This document shows positions 1 to 11,098 of a stretch of 64,000 bases of DNA, piece by piece. The DNA is taken from positions 2,575,501 to 2,639,500 of the forward strand of contig CP012819.1 of assembly GCA_001936135.1 (NCBI GenBank), given 5' to 3'. The DNA comes from Saccharomycopsis fibuligera x Saccharomycopsis cf. fibuligera. Taxonomy: Eukaryota; Ascomycota; Saccharomycetes; Ascoideales; Saccharomycopsidaceae. The position numbers and the translations under genes are program-made. Below the pieces are notes generated by a model, which did no database searches, was not told the origin of the DNA, and worked only from the letters and a program-made list of their open reading frames with translations. Within the stretch, counting starts at the first letter, position 1. Each line of letters starts with the position of its first letter.

Positions 1-627
1 TGTTATATTTTTGTGCAAAATACTCACTGCTGGTTTTCTATAATATACGTAACAGGGTATATATATACAAGCCATGTAGTCTATTGATGGCGTAGCACCG
101 CCACACTGAGTGTGGGTAATTTTGTGGCTTGTGTATCAGCAATAATAAGTATATATCACGTGATATAGTTGGACTGCTGCAGACTGCTGGAAAAACGTAA
201 AGAAAAACGCAAGAAAAAGACAAAAAACTCAAATTTGAGCCAGAGATCCCGTCAACAGACGCCAGCTCTCCATAACAGACCACCACTTCTACTGCGCTCT
301 TATAGTACAACACATCACTACAGATCATATACGCTAGCATCACCGCCTGCAACAAACATCAAAACCACTTACATCCTGTCTTGGTATCCATATACAAATA
401 TCTTCCTACTCCATTCAATCACCTACCTCTCTAGTTTTGCAACCGCCCCCTGTTGCGCTGTCTTCTCTCTTGTCTCTCTCGCTTTCTCTCGCTCTCGCGC
501 TGATAGCGTTCCCACCGCAAGCTTGTACTCCATCTGTCTGCTCCCACCTGCTGTTTCTTTCCTAGTGCGTGCGTGGACTGTGTGTGTGTGATTATAGAGT
601 GTGTCTGCTTCTCAGTCGGCACTTATC
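1..627. other. 5' flank of the PIN-domain gene
   Basis: No gene is supported here. The stretch holds a perfect palindromic E-box (listed separately) and, from about 230 to 600, a C/T-rich leader with CTCT runs, as often seen in long yeast 5' untranslated regions. Short open frames occur on both strands but have no recognisable content. Confidence 0.5.
153..166. promoter_or_regulatory. Palindromic CACGTG E-box (Cbf1-type)
   Basis: The sequence ATATCACGTGATAT is a perfect 14-bp palindrome 462 bp upstream of the PIN-domain gene start. TCACGTGA is the known high-affinity site of the bHLH factor Cbf1. The same core recurs upstream of SWE1 and PSE1. Binding is inferred, not shown. Confidence 0.5.
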
Positions 628-3600
628 ATGTTCAACCCGAATGAACTTTCAAACCCAAATCAAGACTACTACAAAAAGAGACAGAACTCCCAATCAAACA
701 ATCCTACTCTGCTCAAAGTCAGCAAAAAGAAGACCTTTCAGTATTCTAGCGACTTAATGCCTTTTGACCAGTCCTCTTCCTCTCCGGGATTTGCAATACA
801 ACAACAACAACAACAACAACAACAACAGCAGCAGCAACAACAGCAACAACAGCAGCAACAACAGCAACAACAGCAACAGCAGCAACAGCAGCAGCAACAA
901 CAACAACAACAACAACAGCAACAGCAGCCATATCAAGTAAACATGAATGAAAGTACATTTGGTGGCGCTAACAACAACACTTTTGGATATTCCAGCAATC
1001 TTCCTGCTAACGCTATCACCCCAAGCGCTAACAATAATAATGCGGCCTCTGAGAACAATCCACAGGTCATCAACTCATCAACCTTTAATGCCAACAACAA
1101 CAGTAATTCCCCTGCCGCCATCACTCCCAATCTTGGTGCTGGCCCTTCTGCTGGGAGCACCACTGCCACTACAACCGCCCCACCCGCAGTCTCAACTGTG
1201 TCTGCCTCAGCCCCTGTGCCAGGTCAGTCACAAGCACCCGCTTCTGGACAAGCTGATAGTTCAGTGCAACAGCAGTTCAACAGCATATTTAACTCATATA
1301 ACCTTGCAGAAACACTTCAAAGTTGTTATATCAGCATACTTGAACTAGAAAAAAAAAATCAGCAATACAATGTCACTTTGAATCAGTCAATATATCAATT
1401 TAGCCAACTTGTTAAACATTATACCCAGTACAATGCTCAGAACAATGAATTTGGTCAAAATTCGGGTTTTGTATCTCAAGAGCAAGCAAAGTCAATTATT
1501 TCAAGACATGTAAGCATTCAAAAAACTCTTGCTGCTGCATACACTACCAATTTAGAGCTTTTGGACGCTTATTACGATTTCATACTTTATTCATTGAGAG
1601 GTGGTAACACTTCCACTAATGCGGCTCCTGCTGGAGGGGACCCTTCTTTTGGTGGGGCTGGTCCTAGTGGTGGTGTCAACGGTTCTGGCCCTTCTACGGA
1701 TATCTCTACTATATGTGCAGGGTACCAGATACTTCAAGTTTACAAAATATCACGCAGATTGTGGATTTACGGCATCATTAACTTTCTCGAAAATATGAAG
1801 AATTTGATATCCGTAAGCAATAATGTTCCATTGGAAATATACGAATTGAGAAACAAAAACACTGCACAGATAGAAAATGAGCTTTGTGTTAATTTTATTA
1901 GTCATTGTTTCAGCTTGTTGAGTACCTTGGTGGAAATGAACAATAACCTTAGTATAGAAGTTGACACTGGCAAGTCTATAAACTCATTGTCTATTTTGAA
2001 TTCAGAAGCGCAAGATAATTTTCAAGATGGGCAGAAAGTTTCCTCTACAATAGTGCTTATTGCCGAATTTCAAAATTGGTGGTATGAAAAGATCGCTGAT
2101 TTGTCAAGAATGGCAATTGCCTTATACCCGTCAACGTTTATTGACTGGGAAGAATCTGCTGAATATTGGTACTTGAAAGCAATAGGGAGGAATTACGGTC
2201 ACGGAAAGACCTACTATCATTTAGCCACAGTGCAACAGCCTAGCTCAGAATTCAATTCACTACAACAAAATGATCCTGGATCTATTTACGGAACTCATAG
2301 CGCATTGGGTAACAACAATGTGGGCAATTTGAATGTGTCCTTGGAGGCGCTTTTCAATCTTGGCAAGTCAGTGTTTGTTAAAGATTGTTTCATACCTACT
2401 GGTCATTACTTAAGAATGGTGCTTGATTCAATGTTTTCCAACTCCAGGATATCATCAAATACCATTTATGAATCATCATTGATCCATTTAACTAGTGGCA
2501 ATGGTACAATTTTAATCGACAAGAATAAGGTCACTGCGGTGGACAATTTGGCTAACTGGGAACTAATCATACTACAATATATCCGTATCAGCAAAGTTTT
2601 GCTCGTAAATAATTTCAATTCATCATTAGATTTGATTAAACTAGTTTCAAATTTTGCGAGAACTTTTGGCAGTATTGATTTTGTTAGTGGGGAAGATTTC
2701 CCATCATTTTATGATTATAATAACGGAGTAGCCACTCCTAGTGCCACTACTCCTACTGCTACATCCGCAGCAGCTGCTAATGCAATGATTATGTCTGGTG
2801 TCAATTCGCCAATCTCTTTGGACCCCTTCAGTAACGTTGGTAACAATGGCGCTAACCGTATTTTGCCATTACCACAAAGCCAATATACACATCAAGCCAT
2901 CAGAGTCTCATTTTTTGAAAAAAATTCCGCCGCTTTAGGGGTGCAAAATGCAAACACTGCCACCAAATCAATGTTGATTGATAAACCATCTATCAAACTT
3001 TTAAATTTTTGGTTCAACAAATCAGGGAATTTAGCAAGTATCAATATATGGCAACTTGTTGGATTTGGAGTGATAAATTTTAAAAACTTGTTTAGCATTC
3101 TTTTTGAGTTACCTGTCCATTTAAAAGAAAAGCATGATAGAAAAGAAACAAAAAAAAATAGAAAGGCAAGTGCTGCTTCAACCGCTACCGATTCCGGAGT
3201 GTCTACCGACAACAAAGATCAACAACAACAACAACAGCAGCAGCAGCAGCAGCAGCAATCACCTTCCCAAATATCCGAAGGTGGTTTGAAAAATCATCCT
3301 CATGTCACTGCTTCGTCTTACGACTCCTTAGCAAATGATACTTACCCGCTTGCGTCACAAATGACAGTTTTCAAATGGTACGAATCTTTGCAATATATCA
3401 ACAAATCTTCTTTGGAGCTTTCCTTCCGCATGCTTAAAAAATTTTTAAATTGTCCTTTTAAATCAGTTTCCACTCCTCATGTTATTGTGTGGCTTTATTA
3501 CTTGATTGCTCTTGGACGAGCGGTTGAAAAAAATCCTGAAAGCGAAGGCGTTGTTTTGGGAAATGTAATCAAGAGATTTTTCCCATGGGATAGTTTGGTA

Positions 3601-5637
3601 AATTATTTGAACTTTTGGGTAAATGAAGTAAGAGACTGTTTCGATTTTGACGATTTGGCCAAAGGTTTCAGCATCATGGAAGATGATAATGAAGGCGGTA
3701 ATGATTTTGTTAGTGAGCAAAACTTGATCTTACAAACAAAGAAATTGTACAAACTTGGTCATGAGAATTATCTTAATTATTTCAATGAGAATGAGACTTT
3801 GATTGAGGTTTGGAAGTTGTGGGGCTCTTTGTGGTTTAATTATATATTTGAAAAGAAAAATTACTTGAATATGCAATTTGCTGGTTGGAAAGGAAAAGAG
3901 TTCTCTTCAGATTACATAAACAAAAATGAAGAACTATTGTATATTTTGAGACCTGATTTAAATTCTCAAGACAATGCGCAAAGAAGTCATAATACCAACA
4001 ACAATTATTTTAGAGATTTGTTTAGCGAGGGCGATAACTGTGACCGAACTAACCATAAAATTAATGTCGGTTTAAATGAAAAAGAAATCAAGTTCGAAAG
4101 AGAGCAGCAATTCAAAAAGGGTCTTAAACCGGATGCTTTTACCAATGAGAGAAATGACAGAAGATTGTTCAATAGTGTTGAAAAGGAAAGAATTAAAAGA
4201 ATTTTGTTGTTAGCTATTTACATTTCAGAGAAGTATCCTAAATTTGGTCTCAAATTAACCGATAGATTTTTTAAATTGGATCTTAATCAAAGCAGTGCCA
4301 ATCAAGCTGGCTCTAATACCAGCAATACTAGTTCACCATTCAACGACAGTAACAACAATGCAAATGAATCAAGCAGACCCAAAACCAATAGTAGTGCTAG
4401 TATCAATGCTAATGCTGAAGAGATGCACAGAAATACATTGATTTTTGAATTTGTCACTGATTCTAGATTTGCTAATCTTTCTGAAACTATCAATGATTTT
4501 AACGTTGCTAGACATGACGATGCAAAGTTCGACGTCAATGTATTTTTTAAGTCAGAAAAGAATTATCAATACTATTTGAAAACCAAAGAATTAGCCAGGA
4601 GCCAATCTAATACCCCAAATAGTGGTGATGATGATGATAAATCCATGGTCACTAATGATTATACTAAACCAGACATTTCAATGAATTTTGTCAGCACTAC
4701 TGAAGGATTGTCAGATGCTGATATTGAAAGTTCTTTGATGGATGATACTGAGAGCTTTTTGAATTACGATCTTGCACGCAAGAGACTTGGCGTTGATAGT
4801 CATTTAGATAGACAGGCGAATGATCATCAACATAGAGGTGATGACGTTGCTGCTAGCCATCTGGTTTCGCCATTCGGCGAAATTGGTTCAAACACACAAC
4901 AGAATCAAGTCAAATTACCACATATGCCATTTGTTGGTAATATAACATCAGATATTGATACATCTATAACATATGTTACATTTGATACAAATTCATGGTT
5001 GAAAAATTGTGGTAAGATATACAAGATTTTCAAAAATTGTACATTAAACAAAAGTGTCAATTTGAGCTTAAGGATTTCATTACCATTGGTGGTTTATCAG
5101 GAGTTGAGAACTTTGCGCAAATCGGAGGATTCATTTTTGAGTGATTCAGCTACCAGGTGTGTTATTACTATCAAGAATTTGTACAATGACAATGTGGTTT
5201 TTTTTCAAAATAACTATGACAAGAACAATACTAAGACTCATGAAACGTTATTATTATTAGTAAAACCGGATGGATCAACCACACTCAATCTCAATGATAC
5301 ATGCGATACTGGGGAAAAAAACCCTACATTTAAAGCAATTGATGATTCTATATTATCGTCCGTTGCTAAGTCATCAAAATTGATTAAGAAAAACTATATT
5401 AATATGCTTAATGAAAAGTACATTGATCATGGCATTGATGATGAATCCGTATTAGAATTTGATGGGAATAAAAAGTTGAATACGCAAGATTTGTACAATT
5501 TTGAATATAATATTCTCATCACTGATAATAGACCACTTAGATTGAAAGCTAGATCAATCAATGTGAATGCATATCAAAATAAGTGGCTTTTTTATAATTT
5601 GGAGAAGATTAATTTGGAAAGTGCATGTTTAGATTGA
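628..5637 (+). CDS. Est1/Esl-like protein with C-terminal PIN nuclease domain
   Basis: A 1669-aa protein resembling yeast Esl1/Esl2 and metazoan SMG5/6-EST1A. These carry an Est1-type helical region and a C-terminal PIN domain, and act in RNA decay or telomerase-linked roles. The PIN domain covers about residues 1448-1660 and keeps the acidic positions: D1453 (FDTNSW), E1492 (YQELRTL), D1572-D1573 (DDSIL) and D1633 (ITDNR followed by LRLKARS), so it could be catalytically active. The central part (about 240-1250) is helical Est1-like sequence broken by low-complexity inserts. Q58-Q100 is a run of 43 Gln with mixed CAA/CAG codons, and a second run of 13 Gln is encoded at 3220-3258. I chose the ATG at 628; the frame is open 9 codons further up to a GTG only. 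Family confidence is high; whether it is the ESL1 or ESL2 counterpart cannot be settled. Confidence 0.82.
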   Translation: MFNPNELSNPNQDYYKKRQNSQSNNPTLLKVSKKKTFQYSSDLMPFDQSSSSPGFAIQQQQQQQQQQQQQQQQQQQQQQQQQQQQQQQQQQQQQQQQQQQPYQVNMNESTFGGANNNTFGYSSNLPANAITPSANNNNAASENNPQVINSSTFNANNNSNSPAAITPNLGAGPSAGSTTATTTAPPAVSTVSASAPVPGQSQAPASGQADSSVQQQFNSIFNSYNLAETLQSCYISILELEKKNQQYNVTLNQSIYQFSQLVKHYTQYNAQNNEFGQNSGFVSQEQAKSIISRHVSIQKTLAAAYTTNLELLDAYYDFILYSLRGGNTSTNAAPAGGDPSFGGAGPSGGVNGSGPSTDISTICAGYQILQVYKISRRLWIYGIINFLENMKNLISVSNNVPLEIYELRNKNTAQIENELCVNFISHCFSLLSTLVEMNNNLSIEVDTGKSINSLSILNSEAQDNFQDGQKVSSTIVLIAEFQNWWYEKIADLSRMAIALYPSTFIDWEESAEYWYLKAIGRNYGHGKTYYHLATVQQPSSEFNSLQQNDPGSIYGTHSALGNNNVGNLNVSLEALFNLGKSVFVKDCFIPTGHYLRMVLDSMFSNSRISSNTIYESSLIHLTSGNGTILIDKNKVTAVDNLANWELIILQYIRISKVLLVNNFNSSLDLIKLVSNFARTFGSIDFVSGEDFPSFYDYNNGVATPSATTPTATSAAAANAMIMSGVNSPISLDPFSNVGNNGANRILPLPQSQYTHQAIRVSFFEKNSAALGVQNANTATKSMLIDKPSIKLLNFWFNKSGNLASINIWQLVGFGVINFKNLFSILFELPVHLKEKHDRKETKKNRKASAASTATDSGVSTDNKDQQQQQQQQQQQQQSPSQISEGGLKNHPHVTASSYDSLANDTYPLASQMTVFKWYESLQYINKSSLELSFRMLKKFLNCPFKSVSTPHVIVWLYYLIALGRAVEKNPESEGVVLGNVIKRFFPWDSLVNYLNFWVNEVRDCFDFDDLAKGFSIMEDDNEGGNDFVSEQNLILQTKKLYKLGHENYLNYFNENETLIEVWKLWGSLWFNYIFEKKNYLNMQFAGWKGKEFSSDYINKNEELLYILRPDLNSQDNAQRSHNTNNNYFRDLFSEGDNCDRTNHKINVGLNEKEIKFEREQQFKKGLKPDAFTNERNDRRLFNSVEKERIKRILLLAIYISEKYPKFGLKLTDRFFKLDLNQSSANQAGSNTSNTSSPFNDSNNNANESSRPKTNSSASINANAEEMHRNTLIFEFVTDSRFANLSETINDFNVARHDDAKFDVNVFFKSEKNYQYYLKTKELARSQSNTPNSGDDDDKSMVTNDYTKPDISMNFVSTTEGLSDADIESSLMDDTESFLNYDLARKRLGVDSHLDRQANDHQHRGDDVAASHLVSPFGEIGSNTQQNQVKLPHMPFVGNITSDIDTSITYVTFDTNSWLKNCGKIYKIFKNCTLNKSVNLSLRISLPLVVYQELRTLRKSEDSFLSDSATRCVITIKNLYNDNVVFFQNNYDKNNTKTHETLLLLVKPDGSTTLNLNDTCDTGEKNPTFKAIDDSILSSVAKSSKLIKKNYINMLNEKYIDHGIDDESVLEFDGNKKLNTQDLYNFEYNILITDNRPLRLKARSINVNAYQNKWLFYNLEKINLESACLD
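799..927 (+). repeat. CAA/CAG repeat coding 43 Gln
   Basis: An uninterrupted run of 43 glutamine codons, CAA interspersed with CAG, inside the PIN-domain gene. The mixed codons should slow slippage relative to a pure repeat, but length variation between strains is likely. Confidence 0.95.
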
Positions 5638-6643
5638 TTTGTCTGCACGGTTTGGTATTTTACTGATGAAGTTCTTGTTTTCGTTTTTGTTTCTTGGCTT
5701 GTTTTCTGTTGCTATTTTTTCAATTTTACATTACGTTCTTATCTTATAGTAAATTTTTTCTATTTAATCATTTAATTTGTTCATTTGACTCTTGATCAAC
5801 TACTGCTTCTGTGTTTTTACTTCATAACTTGCAATACAACTACAAGCTTTGTACAATAATGGTTGAAATTTATTTGATTTAGAAAAAGTATTTAGTGACA
5901 GCGCCTAATACACAAACGTTACCTACAAAGTCTTTTAAAAAATTAACAAAAAGTCAAATGCATTCGATATACATGTGTATGTATAAACTGTACACAATAT
6001 TTCATTCATCAATAGCAACAGCAACCAATGAACGGTAAAAAGCGGGAAAGATGCAGTGCATGGCTAAATATGATAGATTAGTAAATAGTCCAGATTGTGA
6101 GCTTCATTATAATTTGCGTTTAGGCAAAGTAACCAACAAAGTTGCTAAACAAGACCCAAGTTTGATCAGTAAGCGGCCAGTATCTACAAAAACACGACCA
6201 AGTTAGATAAATCTTCAAAGAATCTCTCAGTTGTCCCTATCTGTAATCTTCATCATAATAACTGTGGGTTTAAGCAGTTGTTGATAGGTAATCCAATACA
6301 GGTGAATAATACATACCTATTAGACGCATGAGCGCCAATGAAAATATCACAAAAAAACCAAGGAACAGTAGTAGTATTAAAAAAATCTAAGTCCAGAAAG
6401 ACATTAGCTGCTTATATAGTGTTCTTCGTTCTAGCGAAGCAAAAAAAAACGAAAATTTTCAAGACATATCACGTGATATATAATATGCTGTTTACGTTGT
6501 TTGTTTACAAAAGTTGTTTTGTTTTTGCTGAATGCTGAATTTTGAATCTTTGACGCCATAAGACTTAAGACATTAAACAACACCGACTCACACACTAACA
6601 TAGCATTATCCCCTTAAGTTACTAATCAGCTTTAGTGTCCATC
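5638..6643. other. Intergenic region between PIN-domain gene and SWE1
   Basis: About 1 kb. It holds the T-rich 3' flank of the PIN-domain gene (5640-5830) and the SWE1 promoter. Near the SWE1 end are a GAAAATTTTC block (6451-6460) and the E-box palindrome at 6466-6479. I see no gene in it. Confidence 0.6.
6466..6479. promoter_or_regulatory. Palindromic CACGTG E-box upstream of SWE1
   Basis: ATATCACGTGATAT, identical over all 14 bp to the site at 153-166, lies 165 bp before the SWE1 start and just after a GAAAATTTTC block. It fits a Cbf1-type bHLH site; function is inferred. Confidence 0.55.
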
Positions 6644-6952
6644 ATGAGCAAGCGCAAGAGAGAGTCCACTTCTCCCAACCGCTCCGGATCCTTCTCAACA
6701 TCCACATCCTTCGCCAACGTCATCCACCACTCCACTCCTGTAGCTGCACACAATCACCACAAGCTAAACCTATCCCATAATGTCTTCAACCTTCATGCCG
6801 GGAAAATCACTAAGAGTAACAGTACGAACACCTTGATCAACACAGGTAACAACACCAAGGAGCTCATAGACTGGGACTTGGATTTACCCTTATGGAAGCC
6901 ACGTCCTCCAAAGTACAGCGCTAATCACATCAGCAGCAGCAACAGCAGCAAT

Positions 6953-7027
<75 letters not shown>

Positions 7028-9160
7028 TGTAATAGTGGTAATAGCAACACAACTATCGGTCCTTTTATACTTCAAAAACAGGTCCATCCTTCTACTTCGT
7101 CTTCTTCTATTGAGTCTTCTTTGTCTCTTGTGCAATCAACGTCAAGCTCTGTAGAAAGTTTGTCATTTTCGTCTAATTCGATGCCAAACGATATGTCAAC
7201 TCCAAATAATTCATTCAAGTTTGTCAAGCCTTTGCAAACCGCTTTCAACTCATCTGGTCTTTTGTCAAAGAAAAATAAAAACTCCCAGCAATTTTTGCAA
7301 TCTCCTATGGTGTTTAATAACAGTGGCATTCTTATTGAGAAAAAATCCACTCTATCATTTCCTGATACCCCTTGCAAATCAGTCAATAGTATATCAACTG
7401 AATGCAGTAACATATCCACTGACAAAGATAGAGTCCAAGCTAATAGTTACTCGAAAAAGACCGCTAGACAATTACTTTCAGAATTTAAGTCTAACAAAAC
7501 TCATCATGCTGTTCCAATTGAAGTTGATGATTTTGAAGATCATGAGTTTTTCAACAAAAGTGCTTTGACTAGATTTAATAACCGATTTAAAGCCAGCAAG
7601 AATAACAAAAATATTTCCATATCGGTCTGCACCAAATATTCTCCCTTAGCATATGATAATCTGTCTCCATTATCTAAAATAATGTTTGATGAATATCATT
7701 CTCCAATAAATAGCAAATTCTCTAACAAATTGAATAAAAAGACAAAGTCAACTGTGGTGCCAAATATCGATGAGACCCCAGTAGCACTAGATACACGCAA
7801 TTCTTCAGAGTTATTAACAATCAATGCAAACACTAATAATCCTAAAAAGTTACAATTGCAAATAAATAGTAATACAAACTTGCATAATTCCAAGTTCTGT
7901 TCCCTTAAAACCCCAACGACCCCAATATTCACAGACCCTACTATGTTAAGTTCTACGAATCCATTTTTGATCAAAAGTTTCAATAACCAAGTTAAACTAC
8001 TCGGGAAAGGTGAATTTTCCCAAGTTTATCAAGTGATTTTTCAGAATAAGCCTTACGCAATTAAGCAACTTGTCAACAAACCAAAAAACGGCTCTTTCAC
8101 AAATACTTATAAACAAGATGTCTGCTTAAACACTGAGTTGAATACTGACCCAATCTCAAAACATCTTGGTATTTTGAATGTCGAAAAAGCTGCCTTCAGT
8201 GAAGAAGTGGAGGTACTCAATGCTATTAAAAGGAGTCAGCACCAAACCCAAAATGTCAGTGATAATTATGCCAAATATATTATTGATTATGTTGATTTTT
8301 TCCAATTTGAATCAAACAATTATATTGTTGCAGAATTCTATGAAAAGGGTACTCTAGATCAATTTTTGTTAAGTCATGGTATAACTAATAAATTAGATGA
8401 GTTTAGGATTTGGAAAATATTATTAGAATTGACGAAAGGTTTAAGTTTTTTGCATAGTAACAATATTCTCCATCTCGATCTAAAACCTGCAAATATCTTT
8501 GTGTCTGATGATGGATATTTGAAAATTGGTGATTTTGGGTTGTCAACTTTCATGAATGGCTACAATAATAATAGCAGCAATCCTAATAAGAACAGATCGG
8601 CCTACTCCCTAAAGATAGACAAGGAAGGAGATCGTGAATATATTGCTCCAGAAGTGCTATCAGAATCTCGCTATGATACTCCAGCGGATATATTCTCGTT
8701 AGGGTTGATCATTGTTGAAATCGCTGCTAATATCTTCTTACCAGACAATGGTGTGTCTTGGCAAAAATTAAGAAATGGTGATTTAAGCGATGCAGGTAAC
8801 TTATCAAAATTTGTTATCAACAGTAATAACGCTGTCAATAACAATTTCATAAATGATGGGAAAACCTTAGATCTTTTAGTCCATTGGATGATTGAGCCGG
8901 ACTATTCTAATAGACCAAATGTACAACAATTGCTAAGTCTTTTTGAACTATCTTTTATTGACTTTCATAAAAAGAAGCCTGCTACTATTTACGAGCCAGA
9001 ATTTGATCCATTTTCCAGTAGTAGCTCTTCTCCAACTCAACATTGTGATCGCCAAAGTGATTTTAATGATATTATTATTGAAGAAAATATGTACGATTTT
9101 GATAATAATAATCGTCAGTCAATCACTGAAGTTTATCATTTGAACAAATTTCACCAATAG
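6644..9160 (+). CDS. SWE1: Wee1-family mitosis-inhibitory kinase Swe1
   Basis: An 838-aa Wee1-type kinase. In yeasts Swe1 phosphorylates the inhibitory tyrosine of Cdc28/Cdk1 and delays mitosis in the morphogenesis checkpoint. The kinase domain is C-terminal (about 445-775): glycine loop GKGEF at 454-458, AIKQL lysine, catalytic HLDLKPAN from H610 with D612, DFG from D630, and GDREYIAPE from G662, the Wee1-class signature. The N-terminal ~440 residues are Ser/Asn-rich and probably carry phosphorylation and degradation sites. N103-N128 is a 26-Asn run whose codons switch from AAC to AAT. The start is the ATG at 6644; only a GTG lies further up. I found a single CTG codon (about 7661), none in the kinase domain, as expected in a CTG-clade yeast. 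The promoter has the E-box palindrome at 6466-6479. Confidence 0.93.
6950..7027 (+). repeat. AAY repeat coding 26 Asn
   Basis: Tandem asparagine codons inside SWE1, first mostly AAC and then a pure AAT tract of about 16 codons. The pure half is a likely slippage site. Confidence 0.95.
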
Positions 9161-10039
9161 GCGCTCTCTATTGCAAAAACCTTTTCTAATTTGTCACTTT
9201 TGCCTTTTACTTTCTTTTTTTCTTCGTTTCATTGTTCCTTGTTTCTTGTCTTTTGTCTTTTGTTCTTGTTCTCTTAAAATTCTTGTATTGTTTTTCAATT
9301 ATCAGCTTCATTTTCTTGTTCGCGGACTGTTTCTACTGAGGATCTATACAAAGCTTAAAGCTTGATTTTCCTCAAAAAAAAAATTTTAACTAATAATTAC
9401 TTGTATTTTTGCTTTCTGCTCTTTTGTTCTTCTACTTTCTTCAATTTAGTATTGCTCTTTGGTTCCTTGATATGTTTTACTTTTCGATTTTGATTTATTA
9501 TAAATTCTTGCTTCTTTCCGGCGTTGTTAATTATTTTTAGGCTTATTGTATATATGCTATACTATATTATATTATAATTTGTTACTTTTCTATTCTTTAT
9601 GCTATATATTGAAAAATTAAAAAGACTTTAAAGCGCCACCTGCGTTCATTCTATAATAGATACCAAATAAAATATAGAAAAAAATATTTAGATAAATATT
9701 ATAACATTCACAGCCTATCCGATAGCAACTTACAGTGAGGTGCACTCATTGAGTAAACCAAAAAAGTAAAATTGTCTCAAGTTTGGTTTAATAATCTATT
9801 CAAACTCTGACTAAGAAATGAAGTTATTATATGCAAACGAAAAAAAAAAAAAAAGGGTGTGACTCAGAAAATGCTAAATTAGTAAGAAAAATAAACGATA
9901 TAAAAACAAAGCGGAACAAAAGATAAAAAGGATGTAAAATAAAATAAACATAAAAGTAGATGGCGTGATCAAGAAATACCTAAAACTCATACACTAACAG
10001 GCATTCTCAGTGATTCAACAATATCATTTATATGACACG
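9161..10039. other. Convergent 3' region between SWE1 and PXR1
   Basis: Both flanking genes end here. The SWE1 side is very T-rich (9180-9560) and the PXR1 side A-rich, as expected of two opposed 3' ends. TGACTCA at 9860-9866 matches the Gcn4 core but sits between two gene ends, so it is probably chance. I see no gene. Confidence 0.6.
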
Positions 10040-11098
10040 TTAATTAGCAATCATGAAAATTTCATTCAATGCCTTTGCATCCATTGTCGCTTTTCTCTTT
10101 TGCTGTATGTATCTTGATCTCGCCGCTAACCGACTAGCAACCTTATATTCTGAGGAAACATCTTTCTCACTACCGTCTGACGTTTTTTCTTCTTTTTTCT
10201 TCTTGCTCTCAACTTTCTTTCCCTTGTCTTTTTTATCTTTCTTATCTTTGTGATCCTTTTTATCTTTCTTTTCTTTTATATCATTTTTGTCCTTATTACT
10301 CTTGCCGCTACTTAATTTTCTTTCTATCTTCTCACTCTTATCTTTCTTTTCTTTTTTAGCACTTTTTTCTGTCTTCTTCTTTTCTTCCTTAGCATTAAAA
10401 TCATCTTCAGTAAAATGTTTTTTTTTGTCCTTAGAGTGTTCCTTAGAGTGTTCCCTTTTTTTCTTTTCTTTCTTTTCTTTCTTTTCTTTCTTTTCTTTCT
10501 TTTCTTTCTTTTCTTTCTTTTCTTTCTTTTCTTTCTTTTCTTTCTTTTCTTTCTTTTCTTTCTTTTCTCTATCTTCTGTTTTCTGTCTTTTTCTCTCCTT
10601 GAAACTCGCATCACTTTCTTCCTGTTCTCTTAAACGCTTTTTATCGCTAGGTTTTAAAGCCTCACTTCCATCAAGAAATTTTTTCCTTTCCGCATCCCAT
10701 GTACTTTTCATAGTTTCTGCTTTTATAAAAGCAATACCCCATTTACCTTCGATTATCTTTTGCTTTCTCTGTCTATCCAATTCACTGCTAATTTCACCTT
10801 CCTTACCATTTAATTTGCCCAAGATTCTTTGAAAAACATCTAATCCCACAATATCATCATTCATGTCTGCATTCTTGTGTTTTTTTGCCAATTTAGCCCC
10901 AAGACCAACTCTATCATCTTTTAATGCTACTTTAACATGGGATGTAGTCGCATGACTCACTAAACCTAATCCACCACCGGGAGTCCAACCAAGCTTTTTC
11001 AAATATTTGGTGCCGAATCTTTCGGTATCATTTGACCAGTTTGTGTTTCTTGGATCCAATCCAAACCTTTGCTTAGTTTTTTGCGCCGCAAGACCCAT
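10040..11098 (-). CDS. PXR1: G-patch ribosome-biogenesis protein Pxr1/Gno1
   Basis: A 352-aa protein of the PinX1/Pxr1 family: nucleolar, needed for rRNA and snoRNA processing as the G-patch activator of helicase Prp43, and able to inhibit telomerase. The N-terminus begins MGLAAQKTKQRFGLDP, typical of the family, and is followed by the G-patch (about 26-70) with LKKLGW, GGGLGL and DDRVGLGAK. The C-terminal half is extremely Lys/Glu-rich, including about a dozen tandem KKE units encoded at roughly 10455-10567 by a near-perfect TTTCTTTCT-type repeat, a nucleolar-type tail. The upstream region carries an AAAAATTTT (RRPE-like) block at 11257-11265 and a TGAGTCA at 11189-11195. The initiator ATG is at 11096-11098. 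Confidence 0.9.
   Translation of the reverse strand: MGLAAQKTKQRFGLDPRNTNWSNDTERFGTKYLKKLGWTPGGGLGLVSHATTSHVKVALKDDRVGLGAKLAKKHKNADMNDDIVGLDVFQRILGKLNGKEGEISSELDRQRKQKIIEGKWGIAFIKAETMKSTWDAERKKFLDGSEALKPSDKKRLREQEESDASFKERKRQKTEDREKKEKKEKKEKKEKKEKKEKKEKKEKKEKKEKKEKKKREHSKEHSKDKKKHFTEDDFNAKEEKKKTEKSAKKEKKDKSEKIERKLSSGKSNKDKNDIKEKKDKKDHKDKKDKKDKGKKVESKKKKEEKTSDGSEKDVSSEYKVASRLAARSRYIQQKRKATMDAKALNEIFMIAN
10455..10567 (-). repeat. KKE-coding tandem repeat in PXR1
   Basis: About 12 units of a 9-nt repeat (TTTCTTTCT-type on the + strand) encode Lys-Lys-Glu triplets. The near-identity at DNA level suggests recent expansion; the boundaries are approximate. Confidence 0.85.

Noticed and set aside
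754-936. Poly-Leu and poly-Val frames opposite the CAA/CAG repeat
   Set aside because: These are antisense readings of the poly-Gln tract, not genes. The same applies to frames opposite the poly-Asn and KKE repeats.
9860-9866. TGACTCA, a perfect Gcn4 core
   Set aside because: It sits between two convergent gene ends, where no promoter is expected.
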